Assembly (NCBI RefSeq): GCF_003478445.1
Contig: NZ_QUET01000023.1
Span: forward strand, 8,448-72,447
Length of the DNA: 64,000 nucleotides
Reading direction: 5' to 3'
DNA from: Roseburia sp. AM59-24XD
Lineage (GTDB): Bacteria > Bacillota > Clostridia > Lachnospirales > Lachnospiraceae
The notes below the pieces were generated by a model, which worked only from the letters and a program-made list of their open reading frames with translations, was not told the origin of the DNA and did no database searches. How positions within the stretch are numbered: position 1 is the first letter of the stretch; the number at the start of each line of letters is the position of its first letter. The translations under genes and the position numbers were made by a program. Below, piece after piece: positions 1-10,875 of the stretch.

Positions 1-2221
1 TATCTCCGGCAAGCACTTCCTTCTTCATCGTCAGACTGATATCTCTTGTCATTGCCGGGAACTTCGGAATGCCGACATACTTCACATCAAAGTTTGCCAG
101 TTCAGAAAGCTGCTTCATATTGACAACAGCGATATATGCCTTCTGACCGATCGAGAAGTTGTCAAGTACCTCCGGATGAACCTCACCCAGATAAGCAACC
201 TCGCAGCCCTCATAGATAACCTTTGCCTGACGTCCCGGATGCAGGAAGCTCTTACCTGCCTTCGGATCATACTGTGCTGCCTTCTTAAGCCCCATACGCT
301 GCATCAGACTCTCCACAACACCCTTCATGGTAAAGAAATCTCCCTCACCGTACATTCCAAGAGTAAGCTGCATCTGCTCCTGTGGAAGCTCGGTAAGCGG
401 CAGAGCCTTTGGAAGATAGACATTGGCAAGCTCATAGAGACGTACGTTCTGATTACGGCGGTTATAGTTTGTTGCGAGTGAAGTCAGCATACCGCCAACG
501 GCTGAGGTACGCATCACGCTGTAATCCTCTCCCAGAGGATTCATGATAGCGATGCTCTTGCGGAGCACATCGTCTGCAGGAAGCAAAAGCTTGTCATACA
601 CCTTCGGACTCTCGAAGGAGAAGGTCATCCCCTCCATGAAACCGTAAGCTTCCACAATATCTCTTGCCATATTCTCATGCTGCATCTTCTCGGAGAGACC
701 ACCTGCTGTTGCAGAACCGGAAGGCAGGGTCATCGGAATATTATCATAACCGAAGAAACGTGCCACCTCCTCTGCAAGATCTGCAAGACGCTCCAGATCC
801 TGTCTCCAGGTTGGTACTAATACTTCCTTTTTCTCACGGTCTACCGTAAGCTCCAGCTTCTCAAAATAAGCGACCATGGTATCTTCATCAATGTCTGTTC
901 CAAGCAGTGCATTGATCTTATCTACATTATAGGTGATCGTGATCGGCTCCTTCTTGACCGGATAAACATCAACCACGCCGCCGACAACCTCTCCTGCACC
1001 AAGCTCCTCGATCAGCTGACAGGCACGGTTCATTGCATCGATCGCATTGTTCGGATCAAGACCCTTTTCAAACTTCGCCTGTGCATCGGTACGCATTCCG
1101 AGCTTCTTACCGGATTTACGGATGTTAGTTCCATCAAAAGTTGCCGCCTCAAACAGCATTGTTGTAACGTCATCGGTGATTTTGGAATTCTCGCCGCCCA
1201 TAATACCGGCAACGCCAACCGGCTTCTCGCCATCACAGATCACTAACATGGTATCATCAAGAACTCTCTCCTGACCATCCAGTGTCATGAAAGGCTCATC
1301 CTTCTTCGCCTTGCGCACAATGATCTTATGATCTGCCAGCTTATCCAGATCATACGCATGCATTGGCTGTGCATACTCCTCCATCACATAGTTTGTGATA
1401 TCCACGATATTGTTGATCGGACGGATACCGACAGAAGCAAGACGACGCTGCATCCACTCCGGTGACGGAGCAATCTTGATATTTTTAACAACGCGTGCGG
1501 TATAGCGGGAGCAAAGCTCCGGTGCCTGCACCTCTACGGATACATAATCATTGATGTCCTCACCGTTACCGGTCACAGTCACCTCAGGAAGCACCAGATC
1601 CTTACGGAAGGTTGCTGCCACCTCTCTGGCAATACCGATCTGACCGAAGCAGTCCACACGGTTTGATGTTACCTCGTACTCGAATACAACATCATGAAGA
1701 CCTAACAGCTCAACAGCGTCAGAGCCAACCGGTGCGTCTGCATATTCCGGATTATCGCTTAAGATATAAATTCCATCCTCGGCCGCATCCGGATACATAT
1801 CACAGTTTGAACCGAGCTCCTCGATCGAACACATCATACCAAAGGAATCAACACCTCTTAATTTACCCTTCTTGATCTTAAAGCCGTTCTCGGACTCGCC
1901 GTCCTTATGGCTGCTTGCCACATGACCACCATCCAGAACAACCGGCACCTTATCGCCTTCCTTTACATTGGCAGCACCGGTCACGATCTGTACCTCACTG
2001 CCTGCCTCATCGATCTGTACCTGACAGATCACAAGCTTATCTGCATCCGGATGCTTCTCGATCTTATTGATCTTTCCAACGATGATCTTGTCCAGATTCT
2101 TATCTAACTCTGTGTATCCCTCAACCTTCGTTCCCGATAAGGTCATTGCATCCATATATTCCTGTGCCGTACAATCCAGATCCGGCACATATGCCTTTGT
2201 CCATGACATTGAACTATTCAT
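1..2221 (-). CDS. pheT: Phenylalanyl-tRNA synthetase beta subunit, 3' end cut by window edge
   Basis: This is the beta chain of the alpha2-beta2 cytoplasmic enzyme that charges tRNA-Phe; it carries the B3/B4 editing region and tRNA-binding domains. I translated it from an ATG at 2221 (MNSSMSWTKAYVPDLD), preceded by a strong AAGGAAGG ribosome site. The frame stays open to base 1. Visible parts in order are an EMAP/OB tRNA-binding domain around residues 40-150 (KHPDADKLVIC), the B3/4 and B5 regions (RPINNIVDITNYVM, later VPTWRQDL), the core fold, and the beginning of the FDX-ACB domain (PAMTRDISLTMKKE) at the left edge. About 740 residues are present; the family usually has about 800, so only the C-terminus is missing. 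It lies 41 bases after pheS and must share its T-box-controlled transcript. Confidence 0.96.
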   Translation of the reverse strand, partial: MNSSMSWTKAYVPDLDCTAQEYMDAMTLSGTKVEGYTELDKNLDKIIVGKINKIEKHPDADKLVICQVQIDEAGSEVQIVTGAANVKEGDKVPVVLDGGHVASSHKDGESENGFKIKKGKLRGVDSFGMMCSIEELGSNCDMYPDAAEDGIYILSDNPEYADAPVGSDAVELLGLHDVVFEYEVTSNRVDCFGQIGIAREVAATFRKDLVLPEVTVTGNGEDINDYVSVEVQAPELCSRYTARVVKNIKIAPSPEWMQRRLASVGIRPINNIVDITNYVMEEYAQPMHAYDLDKLADHKIIVRKAKKDEPFMTLDGQERVLDDTMLVICDGEKPVGVAGIMGGENSKITDDVTTMLFEAATFDGTNIRKSGKKLGMRTDAQAKFEKGLDPNNAIDAMNRACQLIEELGAGEVVGGVVDVYPVKKEPITITYNVDKINALLGTDIDEDTMVAYFEKLELTVDREKKEVLVPTWRQDLERLADLAEEVARFFGYDNIPMTLPSGSATAGGLSEKMQHENMARDIVEAYGFMEGMTFSFESPKVYDKLLLPADDVLRKSIAIMNPLGEDYSVMRTSAVGGMLTSLATNYNRRNQNVRLYELANVYLPKALPLTELPQEQMQLTLGMYGEGDFFTMKGVVESLMQRMGLKKAAQYDPKAGKSFLHPGRQAKVIYEGCEVAYLGEVHPEVLDNFSIGQKAYIAVVNMKQLSELANFDVKYVGIPKFPAMTRDISLTMKKEVLAGD

Positions 2222-2262
2222 GTTATTTCCTTCCTTTCTTTCCGCTGTTTCTCTCTATGTGA

Positions 2263-3280
2263 TTAGAATTGCTTTAAAAATCTGGTATCATTCTCGTATA
2301 ACAGTCTCATATCGTCAATTTCGTACTTGAACAATGCAATTCGCTCCAGACCGACACCAAATGCAAAGCCGGTATACTCCTCCGGATCAATGCCGCTCAT
2401 CTCAAGCACATGCGGATGAACCATTCCGCAGCCAAGGATCTCAACCCATCCCTCTCCTTTGCAGAAACGGCAGCCCTTACCGCCACACTTGAAGCAGTAC
2501 ATCCATCTCGGCACTCGGCTCCGTGAACTGGAAATGATGCGGACGGAACTTAACCTTTGTGTCTTCACCAAACAGTCTCTTTGCAAACTCCTGAAGCGTT
2601 CCCTTCAAATCAGAGAAGGTGATGTTCTTATCGACAACAAGTCCCTCGATCTGATGGAAAGTCGGAGAATGTGTTGCATCCACCTCATCGGAACGGAACA
2701 CTCTTCCCGGTGCGATCATGCGGATCGGAAGCTTGCCCTTCTCCATCTCATGTACCTGAACAGAAGAGGTCTGGGTACGAAGAAGAATATCCTGTGTAAT
2801 ATAGAAGGTATCCTGCTCATCCTTTGCAGGATGGTCTGCCGGAATATTAAGTGCCTCAAAGTTGTAATAGTCGTGCTCAATCTCCGGTCCCTCTACAACC
2901 TCGTAGCCCATGCCGACGAAAATATTCTCTACTTCCTCTAAGGTCTTGGTATTCGGATGACGATGTCCCTCCGGAATGCGCTGACCCGGAAGCGTTACAT
3001 CGATTGTCTCCGCCTTCATCTTCTCCTCGCGGAGTGCCTGCTCAAAAGCTTTCTTTTTCTCCTCAAGGTGCTCCTCGATCTTGCTTCTGGCATCATTGAC
3101 CATCTGACCAACCTTCGGACGATCCTCCGGTGCAACATCCTTCATTGACTTAAGGATTGATGTCAGCTCTCCCTTCTTTCCCAAAAATGACACCTTGATC
3201 TCATTGAGCTTCTCCAGCTTATCAGAGGAGTCAATCTGTGTCATTGCTTCATCCATGATCTGTTTTAACTTGTCTTTCAT
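2263..3280 (-). CDS. pheS: Phenylalanyl-tRNA synthetase alpha subunit (frameshifted in this assembly)
   Basis: This is the catalytic alpha chain of PheRS, a class II aminoacyl-tRNA synthetase. The start is the second of two adjacent ATGs ([13 protein letters not shown]), six bases after GGAGG. The N-terminal coiled coil is followed by the class II core, with the motif 2 region [18 protein letters not shown] and motif 3 [16 protein letters not shown] near the C-terminus. The frame breaks near 2504: MDV is followed out of frame by [17 protein letters not shown]. Two bases appear to be missing, because the family reads MDVxCFKC there. With that repaired the protein is about 339 residues, the normal length. 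The gene is essential, so a sequencing or assembly error is far likelier than a real mutation. First gene of the pheST operon. Confidence 0.95.
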
Positions 3281-3341
3281 CATTAACCTCCAGTAATTAT
3301 TGTAAAATAAAAGAACGCGGAAACAAAAGTTTCCTAAAATA

Positions 3342-3700
3342 AAGAAAAACTCCCTGCATCGCAAGGAGCTTAAATATCATAAGGTATCCGGCTTCCTCCC
3401 GACACAGACATGTCAGGGACGGAGTCAACCGCGGTACCACCCTGTTTCTTATGTAAGCAAAAATATACACTGTATACTTCACATAAACACTTCATTGCAC
3501 GTAACGTGTGCGAATCGTCAGACAATACTCAAACGAATCTGTACACCGGAACCCGGATCATATCAGATACGATTTTCCTGTCTGCAGCTCACATGGGAAA
3601 TTCAACACTGCCGGGAACGTAAGAATGCTTTCAGCCGATGGCATCCTCTCTCTGACCGGATTGGCACTGTCTACTAAACACGATCACAGCCTTTACATTT
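3342..3700 (-). promoter_or_regulatory. T-box leader of pheST
   Basis: This stretch of more than 300 bases without a gene is a T-box riboswitch on the minus strand. The conserved T-box element AGGGTGGTACCGCGG lies at 3429-3443, complementary to the start of the terminator region, as expected for an antiterminator that binds the acceptor end of uncharged tRNA. Upstream are stem I-like sequences (GATGCCATCGGCTG and flanks). A TTC triplet at 3597-3599, in a loop-like region after the right arm, is a candidate Phe specifier codon (inference). A terminator hairpin follows at 3345-3369. Uncharged tRNA-Phe would favour readthrough into pheS. Rfam RF00230 would settle the boundaries. Confidence 0.93.
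3345..3369 (-). terminator. Regulated terminator of the pheST T-box
   Basis: On the minus strand CTCCTTGC-GAT-GCAGGGAG forms an eight-pair stem with one G-U wobble, followed directly by TTTTT. It sits between the T-box element and the pheS ribosome site, so it is the conditional terminator of the leader. Confidence 0.85.
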
Positions 3701-3706
3701 GGTTGT

Positions 3707-3735
3707 ATGATAGCATACTTTGAATCCTTTGGCAA
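3707..3735 (-). promoter_or_regulatory. pheST promoter
   Basis: Sigma-A type promoter on the minus strand: TTGCCA (3730-3735), 17-base spacer, TATCAT (3707-3712). It lies just upstream of the T-box leader. No clear terminator separates it from the end of murF at 3803. Confidence 0.7.
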
Positions 3736-3802
3736 GACCCTTTTGTTGTTCCTGTCATCGTTCCTGTATACTTTATCATTCCCGTAATTGTCTTTGTGGC
3801 TT

Positions 3803-5208
3803 TTACTGCTCCTGCAGCTTTTTCACGATCTTTTCGAAGTGCATCGCATGGGAAGCCTTGACAAGCACTGCGTCCCCTTTTCGGATCTCGCCGATCCCCT
3901 TTTCCAGAAATTCATCCAGATCCGGATAATACAGATGTGTTCCGTTATATCCGCCCCGGCTGCTGACATCACAAATGCCCTCCTCATAGTTTTTCGCAAG
4001 GGAGCCGATGGAAATGATCACGGAAATGCCCTTCTGTGCCGCATACTGACCGACCTCATAATGCAGCTTCGTCTCATCCGTACCCAGTTCAAACATATCT
4101 CCGATCACAGCGACCGTTCTGGCATCCTCGACCTCATGAAGTACATCAATGCCTGCCTTCATGGAGACCGGATTAGCATTGTAGCAATCGTCCATGATTG
4201 TCATACCGTCTGTCTGTATGATATGACCGTGACCGCCCACCGGCTCATAGGACTCAATGCCCTGCCTGATCTGCTCCAGAGAAAGTCCGAGAAGGAGTCC
4301 CACTGATGCGGCTGCAAGCGCATTGGAGATCATATGCTTTCCCGGTGCCGGTACCGTCACTGAGATTTCTCCCTCCGGAGTATGCAGCGTAAAACGCTTC
4401 CGGCCAGTCCGAGACTCTCACAGTCCTTTGCCTGAACAGACGGTGCCTTTGACGCACTCTCATCCCCACTGATTCCATAAAATACCGGCTCCGTGATCCG
4501 CGGATCCTTATCAAGTGTACTAAGCTTATCGTCATTCCAGTTTAATACAGCAGTCCCGTCCGGCTTCAGATAATCAAAAATCTCTGTCTTCGCTTTGAGA
4601 ATACCGTCCCTGGAGCCGAGATTTTCCAGATGGCACTGCCCGATGTTGGTGATCACGCAGTAATCCGGTTTAGCCATCCTGGCAAGACGTGTCATCTCTC
4701 CGAAATCACTGATTCCCATCTCAAGCACTGCTGCCTCGTGATGCTCTCTGATCCGGAAGATCGTTAACGGCAGACCAATCTCATTATTGAAATTGCCGAG
4801 TGTCTTTAAGGTATCGTACTTCTGTGAGAGAACCGCGGCGATCATTTCCTTGGTTGTCGTTTTGCCGACACTTCCCGTGATGCCGACTACCGGGATCGTC
4901 AGATTCTCCCGGTAAAACTCCGCCATATCCTTCAACGCCTGCTCACAGGACTCTACACGGATATACGGCTTTGTCTCATCCACCGGCGGCTCTGTTGACA
5001 TACAGCAGCACGCTCCGTCCTTATATGCCCCCGGGATAAATGTATTGCCGTCCACGCGCGCACCCTTGATCGCCACAAACAGTCCGCCCTTTTCTACCTG
5101 ACGGCTGTCGATCGTAATGGCAGTAAGCTCCGTATTCTTCCGGCTCTCCGGTCCGGTATAAACACCGCCGACCGCCTGCGTTACTGCCTCCAAAGTCATT
5201 CCCTTCAT
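3803..5208 (-). CDS. murF: UDP-N-acetylmuramoyl-tripeptide--D-alanyl-D-alanine ligase (frameshifted)
   Basis: This ATP-dependent ligase adds D-Ala-D-Ala to UDP-MurNAc-tripeptide, the last cytoplasmic step in building the peptidoglycan stem peptide. The start at 5208 (MKGMTLEAVTQAVGG) follows AAAGGA with seven bases between. Domains are the N-terminal MurF substrate domain, the central ATPase with P-loop GITGSVGKTTTKEM and ENLGSRDGILKAKTEIF, and the C-terminal ligase domain containing YNANPVSMKAG. The frame breaks near 4405: GLAG must be followed by KRFTLHTPEGEISVTVPAPG in another frame, which means one missing base. Restored length is about 468 residues, normal for MurF. It lies 63 bases after ddl, whose product D-Ala-D-Ala is its substrate, so the pair is a functional operon. 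Confidence 0.95.
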
Positions 5209-5271
5209 AATCCGGTCCTTTCTGGTCAATATCTTCATATCCATTGTGAATGCTTCATCATCTCTGCTGTA

Positions 5272-6324
5272 TTATTCGTATTTCTTCATTGCCTCCTGAA
5301 TGATCGTCTCACAGAGTGTGCCGTAATCAACACCAACTGCCTTTGCTTCCTGCGGAAGAAGGCTGGTCGGTGTCATGCCCGGAAGGGTGTTGGCTTCCAG
5401 ACAGTACATCTCATCGTTATCATTTAACAGAAAATCAATTCTTCCATATACCTCAAGCTTGAGTGCATGATAAACGTCCAACGCATACCCCTGCATTCTC
5501 TTTGTAAGCTCTTCACTTAACTCAGCCGGGCATACATCCTCTGCCATGCCGGCTGATACTTTGTCTTATAATCATAAAAGCCGGTCTTTGGAATGATCTC
5601 GATCACCGGAAGTGCCCTCCCCGCCACAACGCCGGCAGAAAATTCTCTTCCGTGAATGCACTCCTCAACGACGACCTCATCCTCATAATGGAAAGCAAGC
5701 TTTAATGCCTCCTCATACTGCTCCTCGTTCTCCGCAAAGCTTACACCGACACTGGAACCACCGCAGCAAGGCTTTACCACGCACGGGAAACCAAGCTCCT
5801 CTTTCACTCTCTCCGCAGTGTCCTTTGCTCCCTTTTTGAAGGAAAAGCCCTTCGGCGTCGGAACATTCGCTGCCTGAAACATCTTCTTGGCAACGCTTAT
5901 CCATCGCCATGGCACTGCCCAGATAACCGGAGCCTGTGTAACGGATGCCCATCACATCAAATGCCGCCTGCACCTTTCCGTTCTCTCCCTCGGCACCATG
6001 AAGTCCCATATACACAATGTCCGCCATACGACAGATCTCGATCACGTTTGGTCCAAACAGACAATTCGGATCGCCCTCTCTCATGGCACGGATCTGATCC
6101 AGATCCGGATCGACAGACTGAATCTGATCGGACAGCTTTGTAAGCTGTGGATCCCCGTCAAAAATACCGGTCAGATCGTCACCGCTTTTCCCGTGTCCAA
6201 GAAATATATCAAGAATCACCGCCTGATGTCCCTTTTCACGCAGTGCTTTGCAAACCTGTGTTGCAGAATTGATCGATACGTCTCTCTCTGTGCTGAGACC
6301 TCCTGCTAATACTACTATTTTCAT
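5272..6324 (-). CDS. ddl: D-alanine--D-alanine ligase (two frameshifts)
   Basis: This ATP-grasp enzyme joins two D-alanines for the peptidoglycan stem. It starts at 6324 (MKIVVLAGGLSTERDVS) behind AAAAGGAGG. The N-terminal Ddl domain contains YMGLHGAEGENGKVQAAFD. The ATP-grasp part includes PCVVKPCCGGSSVGV and EYGRID-like KLEVYGRIDFLLND, ending with EANTLPGMTPTSLLPQEA. Two breaks are seen. Near 5898, AMAMDK passes to VAKKMFQAANVPTPKG with two bases missing. Near 5545, KTKYQP passes to GMAEDVCPAELSEEL, explained by one lost G in CCGGGC. Restored length is about 350 residues, typical of Ddl. A gene this essential must be intact in the cell, so both breaks are probably assembly errors. It precedes murF. 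Confidence 0.94.
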
Positions 6325-6392
6325 TACTAATCCTCCTTTTCCGCTGCTTCCGTCTGTCGGAAACGCTCCGGCGTTCCTTCTTCTCTATAATT

Positions 6393-6439
6393 CCGTATAA
6401 TGACTAGTATACGGGACAAAATATGCAATAAATATACGG
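6393..6439. repeat. Triple TATACGG half-site upstream of ddl
   Basis: CCGTATA (6393-6399) and TATACGG (6408-6414) form a perfect inverted pair around an eight-base centre, and a third TATACGG lies at 6433-6439. This is the 121-base gap between engB and ddl, so it may be an operator or promoter element for ddl-murF. The function is a guess. Confidence 0.4.
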
Positions 6440-6445
6440 AAAATG

Positions 6446-7063
6446 TTATTCACTTTGCAAATCCTGCTCCTGCATAAATCCATCATACACCATATCAATA
6501 TATTCCCAGATTTCCTCCCTGCCTTCCTTTGTCATGGAAGAATACGGAATCACCGGCGTTCCCTCAACAACGCCCAGCGTCTCCTTGATCTGCTTAATCT
6601 GCTTTGCCTTCTGGGAGCGTTTGATCTTGTCCGCCTTTGTGGCAATGATGATCGGATTAAACCCATAATGGGTGCACCACTCATACATCTGCAGATCGTT
6701 CTGATTCGGCTTGTGGCGGATATCCACCAGAAGAAAGATCAGGCGCAGTACCTTTGAACCGTCCAGATAACGGTTGATCATCTTGCCCCACTTCTCCACG
6801 GTCTGCTGGGATACCTTGGCATAGCCGTAACCCGGCAGATCCACAAAATAAAGAAGATCGTTGATATTATAAAAGTTGACGGTCTGTGTCTTGCCCGGCT
6901 GTGAGGATGTTCTTGCCAGAGATTTACGGTTCATCAGCCCGTTGATAAGCGTGGACTTTCCCACGTTGGAACGACCTGCAAACGCCACCTCCAGCTTGTC
7001 ATTCTCCGGCATCCTGCTGGTGATTCCACATACCGTTTCCAGATTTACTGACTTTATTTTCAT
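6446..7063 (-). CDS. engB: Ribosome biogenesis GTPase EngB/YsxC
   Basis: A small essential TRAFAC GTPase needed for late assembly of the 50S subunit. The motifs are clear: G1 GRSNVGKST, G2-like TSSQPGKTQ, G3 DLPGYG, G4 TKAD, and G5 in the PYSS area. I chose the ATG at 7063 (MKIKSVNLETV), because GGAG lies six bases upstream; an ATG four codons earlier (7075) has no comparable site. Length is about 205 residues, normal for the family. It follows lon after about 40 bases; lon-engB neighbourhood is common in Firmicutes, so co-transcription is likely. Confidence 0.96.
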   Translation of the reverse strand: MKIKSVNLETVCGITSRMPENDKLEVAFAGRSNVGKSTLINGLMNRKSLARTSSQPGKTQTVNFYNINDLLYFVDLPGYGYAKVSQQTVEKWGKMINRYLDGSKVLRLIFLLVDIRHKPNQNDLQMYEWCTHYGFNPIIIATKADKIKRSQKAKQIKQIKETLGVVEGTPVIPYSSMTKEGREEIWEYIDMVYDGFMQEQDLQSE

Positions 7064-7103
7064 GACAGTCTCCATTTCTTTGATTGTTCAAATATAGTCT
7101 CTT

Positions 7104-9451
7104 CTATGCCAGAGCTTCCTTCAGGACATCCTCCACACAGTGTACATACTGCAGTATGATTCCCTCTAAAATCTCCGTTTCCATCTCTCAACGTCTCTGC
7201 TGTTTTCTTTCGGAACGAGAACCTCCTTGATACCTGCCTGCTTTGCAGCAAGAAGCTTCTCCTTTAATCCTCCGATTGGCAGCACGCGGCCGCGCAGCGT
7301 CACCTCACCGGTCATCGCAATATCCGCACGGACCGGCTTTCCTGTCACAGCAGAATAGATTGCTGTTGTCATTGTAATTCCGGCAGACGGACCATCCTTC
7401 GGGGTTGCTCCCTCCGGCACATGAATATGTATATCATGCTTTTCAAAGTAATCCTCATCCACCTCATCCTGTACCAGAAAACGGACATAGGTCAGTGCGA
7501 TCCTAGCTGATTCCTTCATCACATCGCCAAGCTTTCCGGTAAGCTCCAGCTTGCCGGTGCCGTTTAATGCAACGACCTCGATCTCCAGCGTCTCGCCTCC
7601 GACACTGGTCCAGGCTAATCCGCGCACGATGCCGACCTCGGGCTTTTCATTGGCAGCATTCGGCTTATAAACCGGCTTGCCAAGATATTCCTTGATGTTA
7701 CGGTCTGAAATGCGAAGCTTTGTCTTCGTTCCCTCATCCGCCTGCGCCACTGCCTTTGCAGCCTTGCGGCAGACAGAGGCGATTTTTCTTTCCAGTCCAC
7801 GCACGCCCGCCTCTCTGGTATAACGAAGGATCATGGTGCGCAGCGCCTTATCCGTAATAGTAAGCTGTGATCTTGTAATTCCGTTCTGCTTTAACTGTTT
7901 TGCCCACAGATGCTCCTTCGCAATATGGAACTTCTCATTCTCGGTATAACCCGGAAGCTCGATCACCTCCATACGATCAAGCAGCGGTCTGGAGATCGTA
8001 TCTGTCCCATTGGCGGTACAAATGAAAAATGCTTTGGAAAGATCAAACGGAAGCTCCAGATAGTGATCGGAGAAATGCTTATTCTGCTCCGGATCCAGAA
8101 TCTCTAAAAGTGCTGCTGCAGGATCTCCTCTTCCGTCACTGACCATCTTATCAATCTCATCAAAAAGAATCAGCGGATTCTTGACCTTGGCATTCTTGAC
8201 CGCCGTGATGACTCTTCCCGGCATTGCCCCCACATAGGTTCTGCGGTGTCCGCGAAGCTCTGCCTCATCCCGGACGCCTCCAAGACAGATCCTGACATAC
8301 TTGCGTCCAAGTGCCTTTGCGACAGATTTTGCGATCGAGGTCTTACCGGTTCCCGGCGGTCCGACGAGACAAAGAATTGTTCCTGTTCCCTCTTTATTAA
8401 GCTTCTTGACCGCAAGGTACTCCAGGATTCTCTCCTTGACCTTTTCCAGCCCGTAATGATCGGCATCAAGGATCTCCTTGGCGTGCTCCACGTCGGTATT
8501 ATCCTGACTTGCTTTCTTCCACGGCATTGCAAGAAGTGTCTCCAGATAACCACGGATCACTGCACTCTCGGAATTGTTGGAACTGATCCTTTTATAGCGT
8601 CCAATCTCCTCTTTGATCTTTTTCTTAACCTTTGCCGGTGCCTTTAGTTTCTCAAGCTTGCGTTCAAACTTATCTGCCTCTGACTCGGCATCATCCTCGC
8701 CAAGCTCTTTGTGGATCGCCTTGATCTGTTCTCGCAGGTAATAATCCTTCTGATTATCCTCCACCTGCTGCTTCACCATCTCCGTAATCTCCCCCTGCAG
8801 TCTTAGGATTCCAAGTTCCCGTTCCAGCACGATCATTAATTCCGTAAAACGATCCTCTATCTGATCATGTTCAATAATACTCTGCTTTAAATGATAATGG
8901 ATCGGAAGATTTGCCGTGATCATATAAATAATCTGATCCAGGTCAATACTCTCGCTGACAATATCCTGAAGCTGCTGCCCCATCTTGCCCTGCCGTTCGG
9001 CATATTCCCGGAAAAGCTGCTTGATCTGGCGGATCATAGCCACACGCTTAAGCTGTTTCGTCGGCTCTCCGTGGTTTGACAGAATCTGGACATTATCCCA
9101 GACGTCCTCTTCGTCCTCATCCACCTGCACCGTTGCCATGATGTAGCCTGCATCAACCGTCTCCAGCGCCAACAGATGTGCTCTCTTCCCGCCCTCAAGA
9201 ACAACACGGACATATTTGTCCGGCATTCTTGCGATCTGCTTTACTTTTGCAACAATTCCCACCTCAAACAGATTATCCATATTGACGTCACTGTTTTCTG
9301 CATCTTTCTTTGCCACGGTAAAAACCATCTGGTCATCGTTCATCGCTGCTTCCATTGCGCTGACCGTCTCTGCCTTAGCCACCTCGATATATGCTGTAAC
9401 CCCTGGCAGTGCCACCACATCCCGCAGCGCCATTAAAGGTTTCTTGATCAT
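7104..9451 (-). CDS. lon: ATP-dependent protease Lon (frameshift near C-terminus)
   Basis: This cytoplasmic AAA+ protease degrades misfolded and regulatory proteins. From the start at 9451 ([17 protein letters not shown]) the order is the N-terminal LAN substrate-binding domain, a coiled coil, the AAA+ module with Walker A GPPGTGKT and Walker [11 protein letters not shown], and the S16 protease domain with catalytic serine in DGPSAGITM and lysine further on. A break near 7192 sends the frame to an early stop after DVERWKRRF. In the alternative frame the chain continues [20 protein letters not shown] and ends LKEALA before the stop at 7104, the usual end of Lon, so one base is missing. Restored length is about 782 residues. 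AAAGGA lies about 13 bases before the start, a long spacing. Confidence 0.95.
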
Positions 9452-9502
9452 AAAACTTCTTGTTTCCTTTCTATTCACAGATATCCTCTGTGACCGATTT
9501 AT

Positions 9503-9540
9503 TGTCAAAAAGAGGGTGCCAAAAAGCAGCCCTCTCTTTT
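9503..9540 (-). terminator. Hairpin between clpX and lon, with a TTGACA box at its end
   Basis: On the minus strand AAAGAGAGGGCTGC and GGCACCCTCTTTTT form an imperfect stem ending in a T-run, directly after the clpX stop. TTGACA (9503-9508) abuts the T-run and could be the -35 box of a separate lon promoter, although the matching -10 (GATATC or nearby) is weak. Confidence 0.55.
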
Positions 9541-9548
9541 ATCTTTTC

Positions 9549-10838
9549 TTACGCAATCTCATCCTTCGGCTTTGACTCTGAAGAAATCTCTCTGCGCTCA
9601 TCATCCTTCGTTACCAGGATCGGCTCTGCATTTCCCTTCGCCGCTTCCTCAGTAATGATACACTCTACGGCATCCTCATCCGATGGTACCTCATACATTG
9701 CATTCATCATGACTGACTCGATGATCGCACGGATACCTCTCGCACCGGTGCCTCTCTCAATTGCTCTCTCCGCAATTGCACGGATTGCCCCATCCTCAAA
9801 GGTCAGTTTCACGCCGTCTAACTCAAACAGTTTTTTATACTGCTTGGTGATCGCATTTTTCGGCTGGACAAGAATGCGCTCCAGAGCCTCCTCGTCCAGA
9901 AGATCCAGACCTACGTTTACCGGAAGACGTCCGATCAACTCCGGTATCAGACCAAACTTGACAAAATCCTCCGGGAGAACCTGCTTGAAAAGCTCACCGA
10001 CATTCTCATCCTGCTTATCTGCGATCTCAGAATTGAATCCGATGGACTTTTGTCCGATACGCGAACCGATGATCTTATCCAGACCATCAAAGGCTCCTCC
10101 ACAGATAAATAAGATGTTGGTCGTATCAAGCTGATAAAACTCCTGATGCGGATGCTTTCTGCCTCCCTGCGGCGGCACGCTTGCCACGGTTCCCTCAAGG
10201 ATCTTTAAAAGAGCCTGCTGAACACCTTCACCTGATACATCACGCGTGATGGAAACATTCTCTCCCTTGCGGGTGATCTTGTCGATCTCATCAATATAAA
10301 TGATACCGTGCTGTGCACGTTCCATATCATAATCTGCTGCCTGAATGATCTTAAGAAGAATGTTCTCCACATCCTCACCGACATAACCGGCTTCCGTCAA
10401 TGCTGTCGCATCGGCAATCGCAAACGGTACGTTTAAGATCTTTGCCAGTGTCTGCGCCAGAAATGTCTTTCCGGAACCGGTTGGTCCAAGCATGATGATG
10501 TTACTCTTCTGAAGCTCCACGTCCATGCTCTTCTCTGATAATACTCTCTTATAATGATTATAAACAGCGACAGACAATACCCTTTTGGCATCCTCCTGAC
10601 CAATCACATACTCATCCAGAAATTCCTTCATTTCTTTTGGTTTCAGAAGATTGATCTCTGTTCCATTGTCGTAAGATAAGTTGCCGCTTTCCAGCTCATC
10701 CTCGATGATCTCGTTACACAGATCAACACATTGCTCACAGATGTAAACCCCCGGTCCGGCAATCAGCTTTCGTACCTGATCCTGTGTCTTGCCACAGAAA
10801 GAACATTTTAATCTGCCTTCGTCTTTCTTTCCTGCCAT
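9549..10838 (-). CDS. clpX: ATP-dependent Clp protease ATPase subunit ClpX
   Basis: AAA+ unfoldase that feeds tagged proteins to ClpP. The start at 10838 ([17 protein letters not shown]) follows GGAG by six bases; the TTG-initiated extension at 10850 overlaps that ribosome site. Visible are the N-terminal zinc-binding domain with two CxxC pairs ([14 protein letters not shown]), Walker A GPTGSGKT, Walker [10 protein letters not shown], an IGF loop (KSIGFNSE) for docking on ClpP, and the D2-small domain. About 429 residues, full length. It lies 37 bases after clpP, forming the protease operon. Confidence 0.97.
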   Translation of the reverse strand: MAGKKDEGRLKCSFCGKTQDQVRKLIAGPGVYICEQCVDLCNEIIEDELESGNLSYDNGTEINLLKPKEMKEFLDEYVIGQEDAKRVLSVAVYNHYKRVLSEKSMDVELQKSNIIMLGPTGSGKTFLAQTLAKILNVPFAIADATALTEAGYVGEDVENILLKIIQAADYDMERAQHGIIYIDEIDKITRKGENVSITRDVSGEGVQQALLKILEGTVASVPPQGGRKHPHQEFYQLDTTNILFICGGAFDGLDKIIGSRIGQKSIGFNSEIADKQDENVGELFKQVLPEDFVKFGLIPELIGRLPVNVGLDLLDEEALERILVQPKNAITKQYKKLFELDGVKLTFEDGAIRAIAERAIERGTGARGIRAIIESVMMNAMYEVPSDEDAVECIITEEAAKGNAEPILVTKDDERREISSESKPKDEIA

Positions 10839-10875
10839 TCTAATCTCCAATCATATAATTTTAATGATATCCCAC

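Noticed and set aside
2263..3280. Calling pheS a pseudogene
   Set aside because: The break needs only two bases and both halves are highly conserved; the same kind of break recurs in many essential genes, so error is the better explanation.
9460..10134. Plus-strand open frame of 224 codons across clpX
   Set aside because: It is antisense to a complete, well-conserved clpX; its serine-rich, low-information translation and lack of a ribosome site mark it as a shadow.
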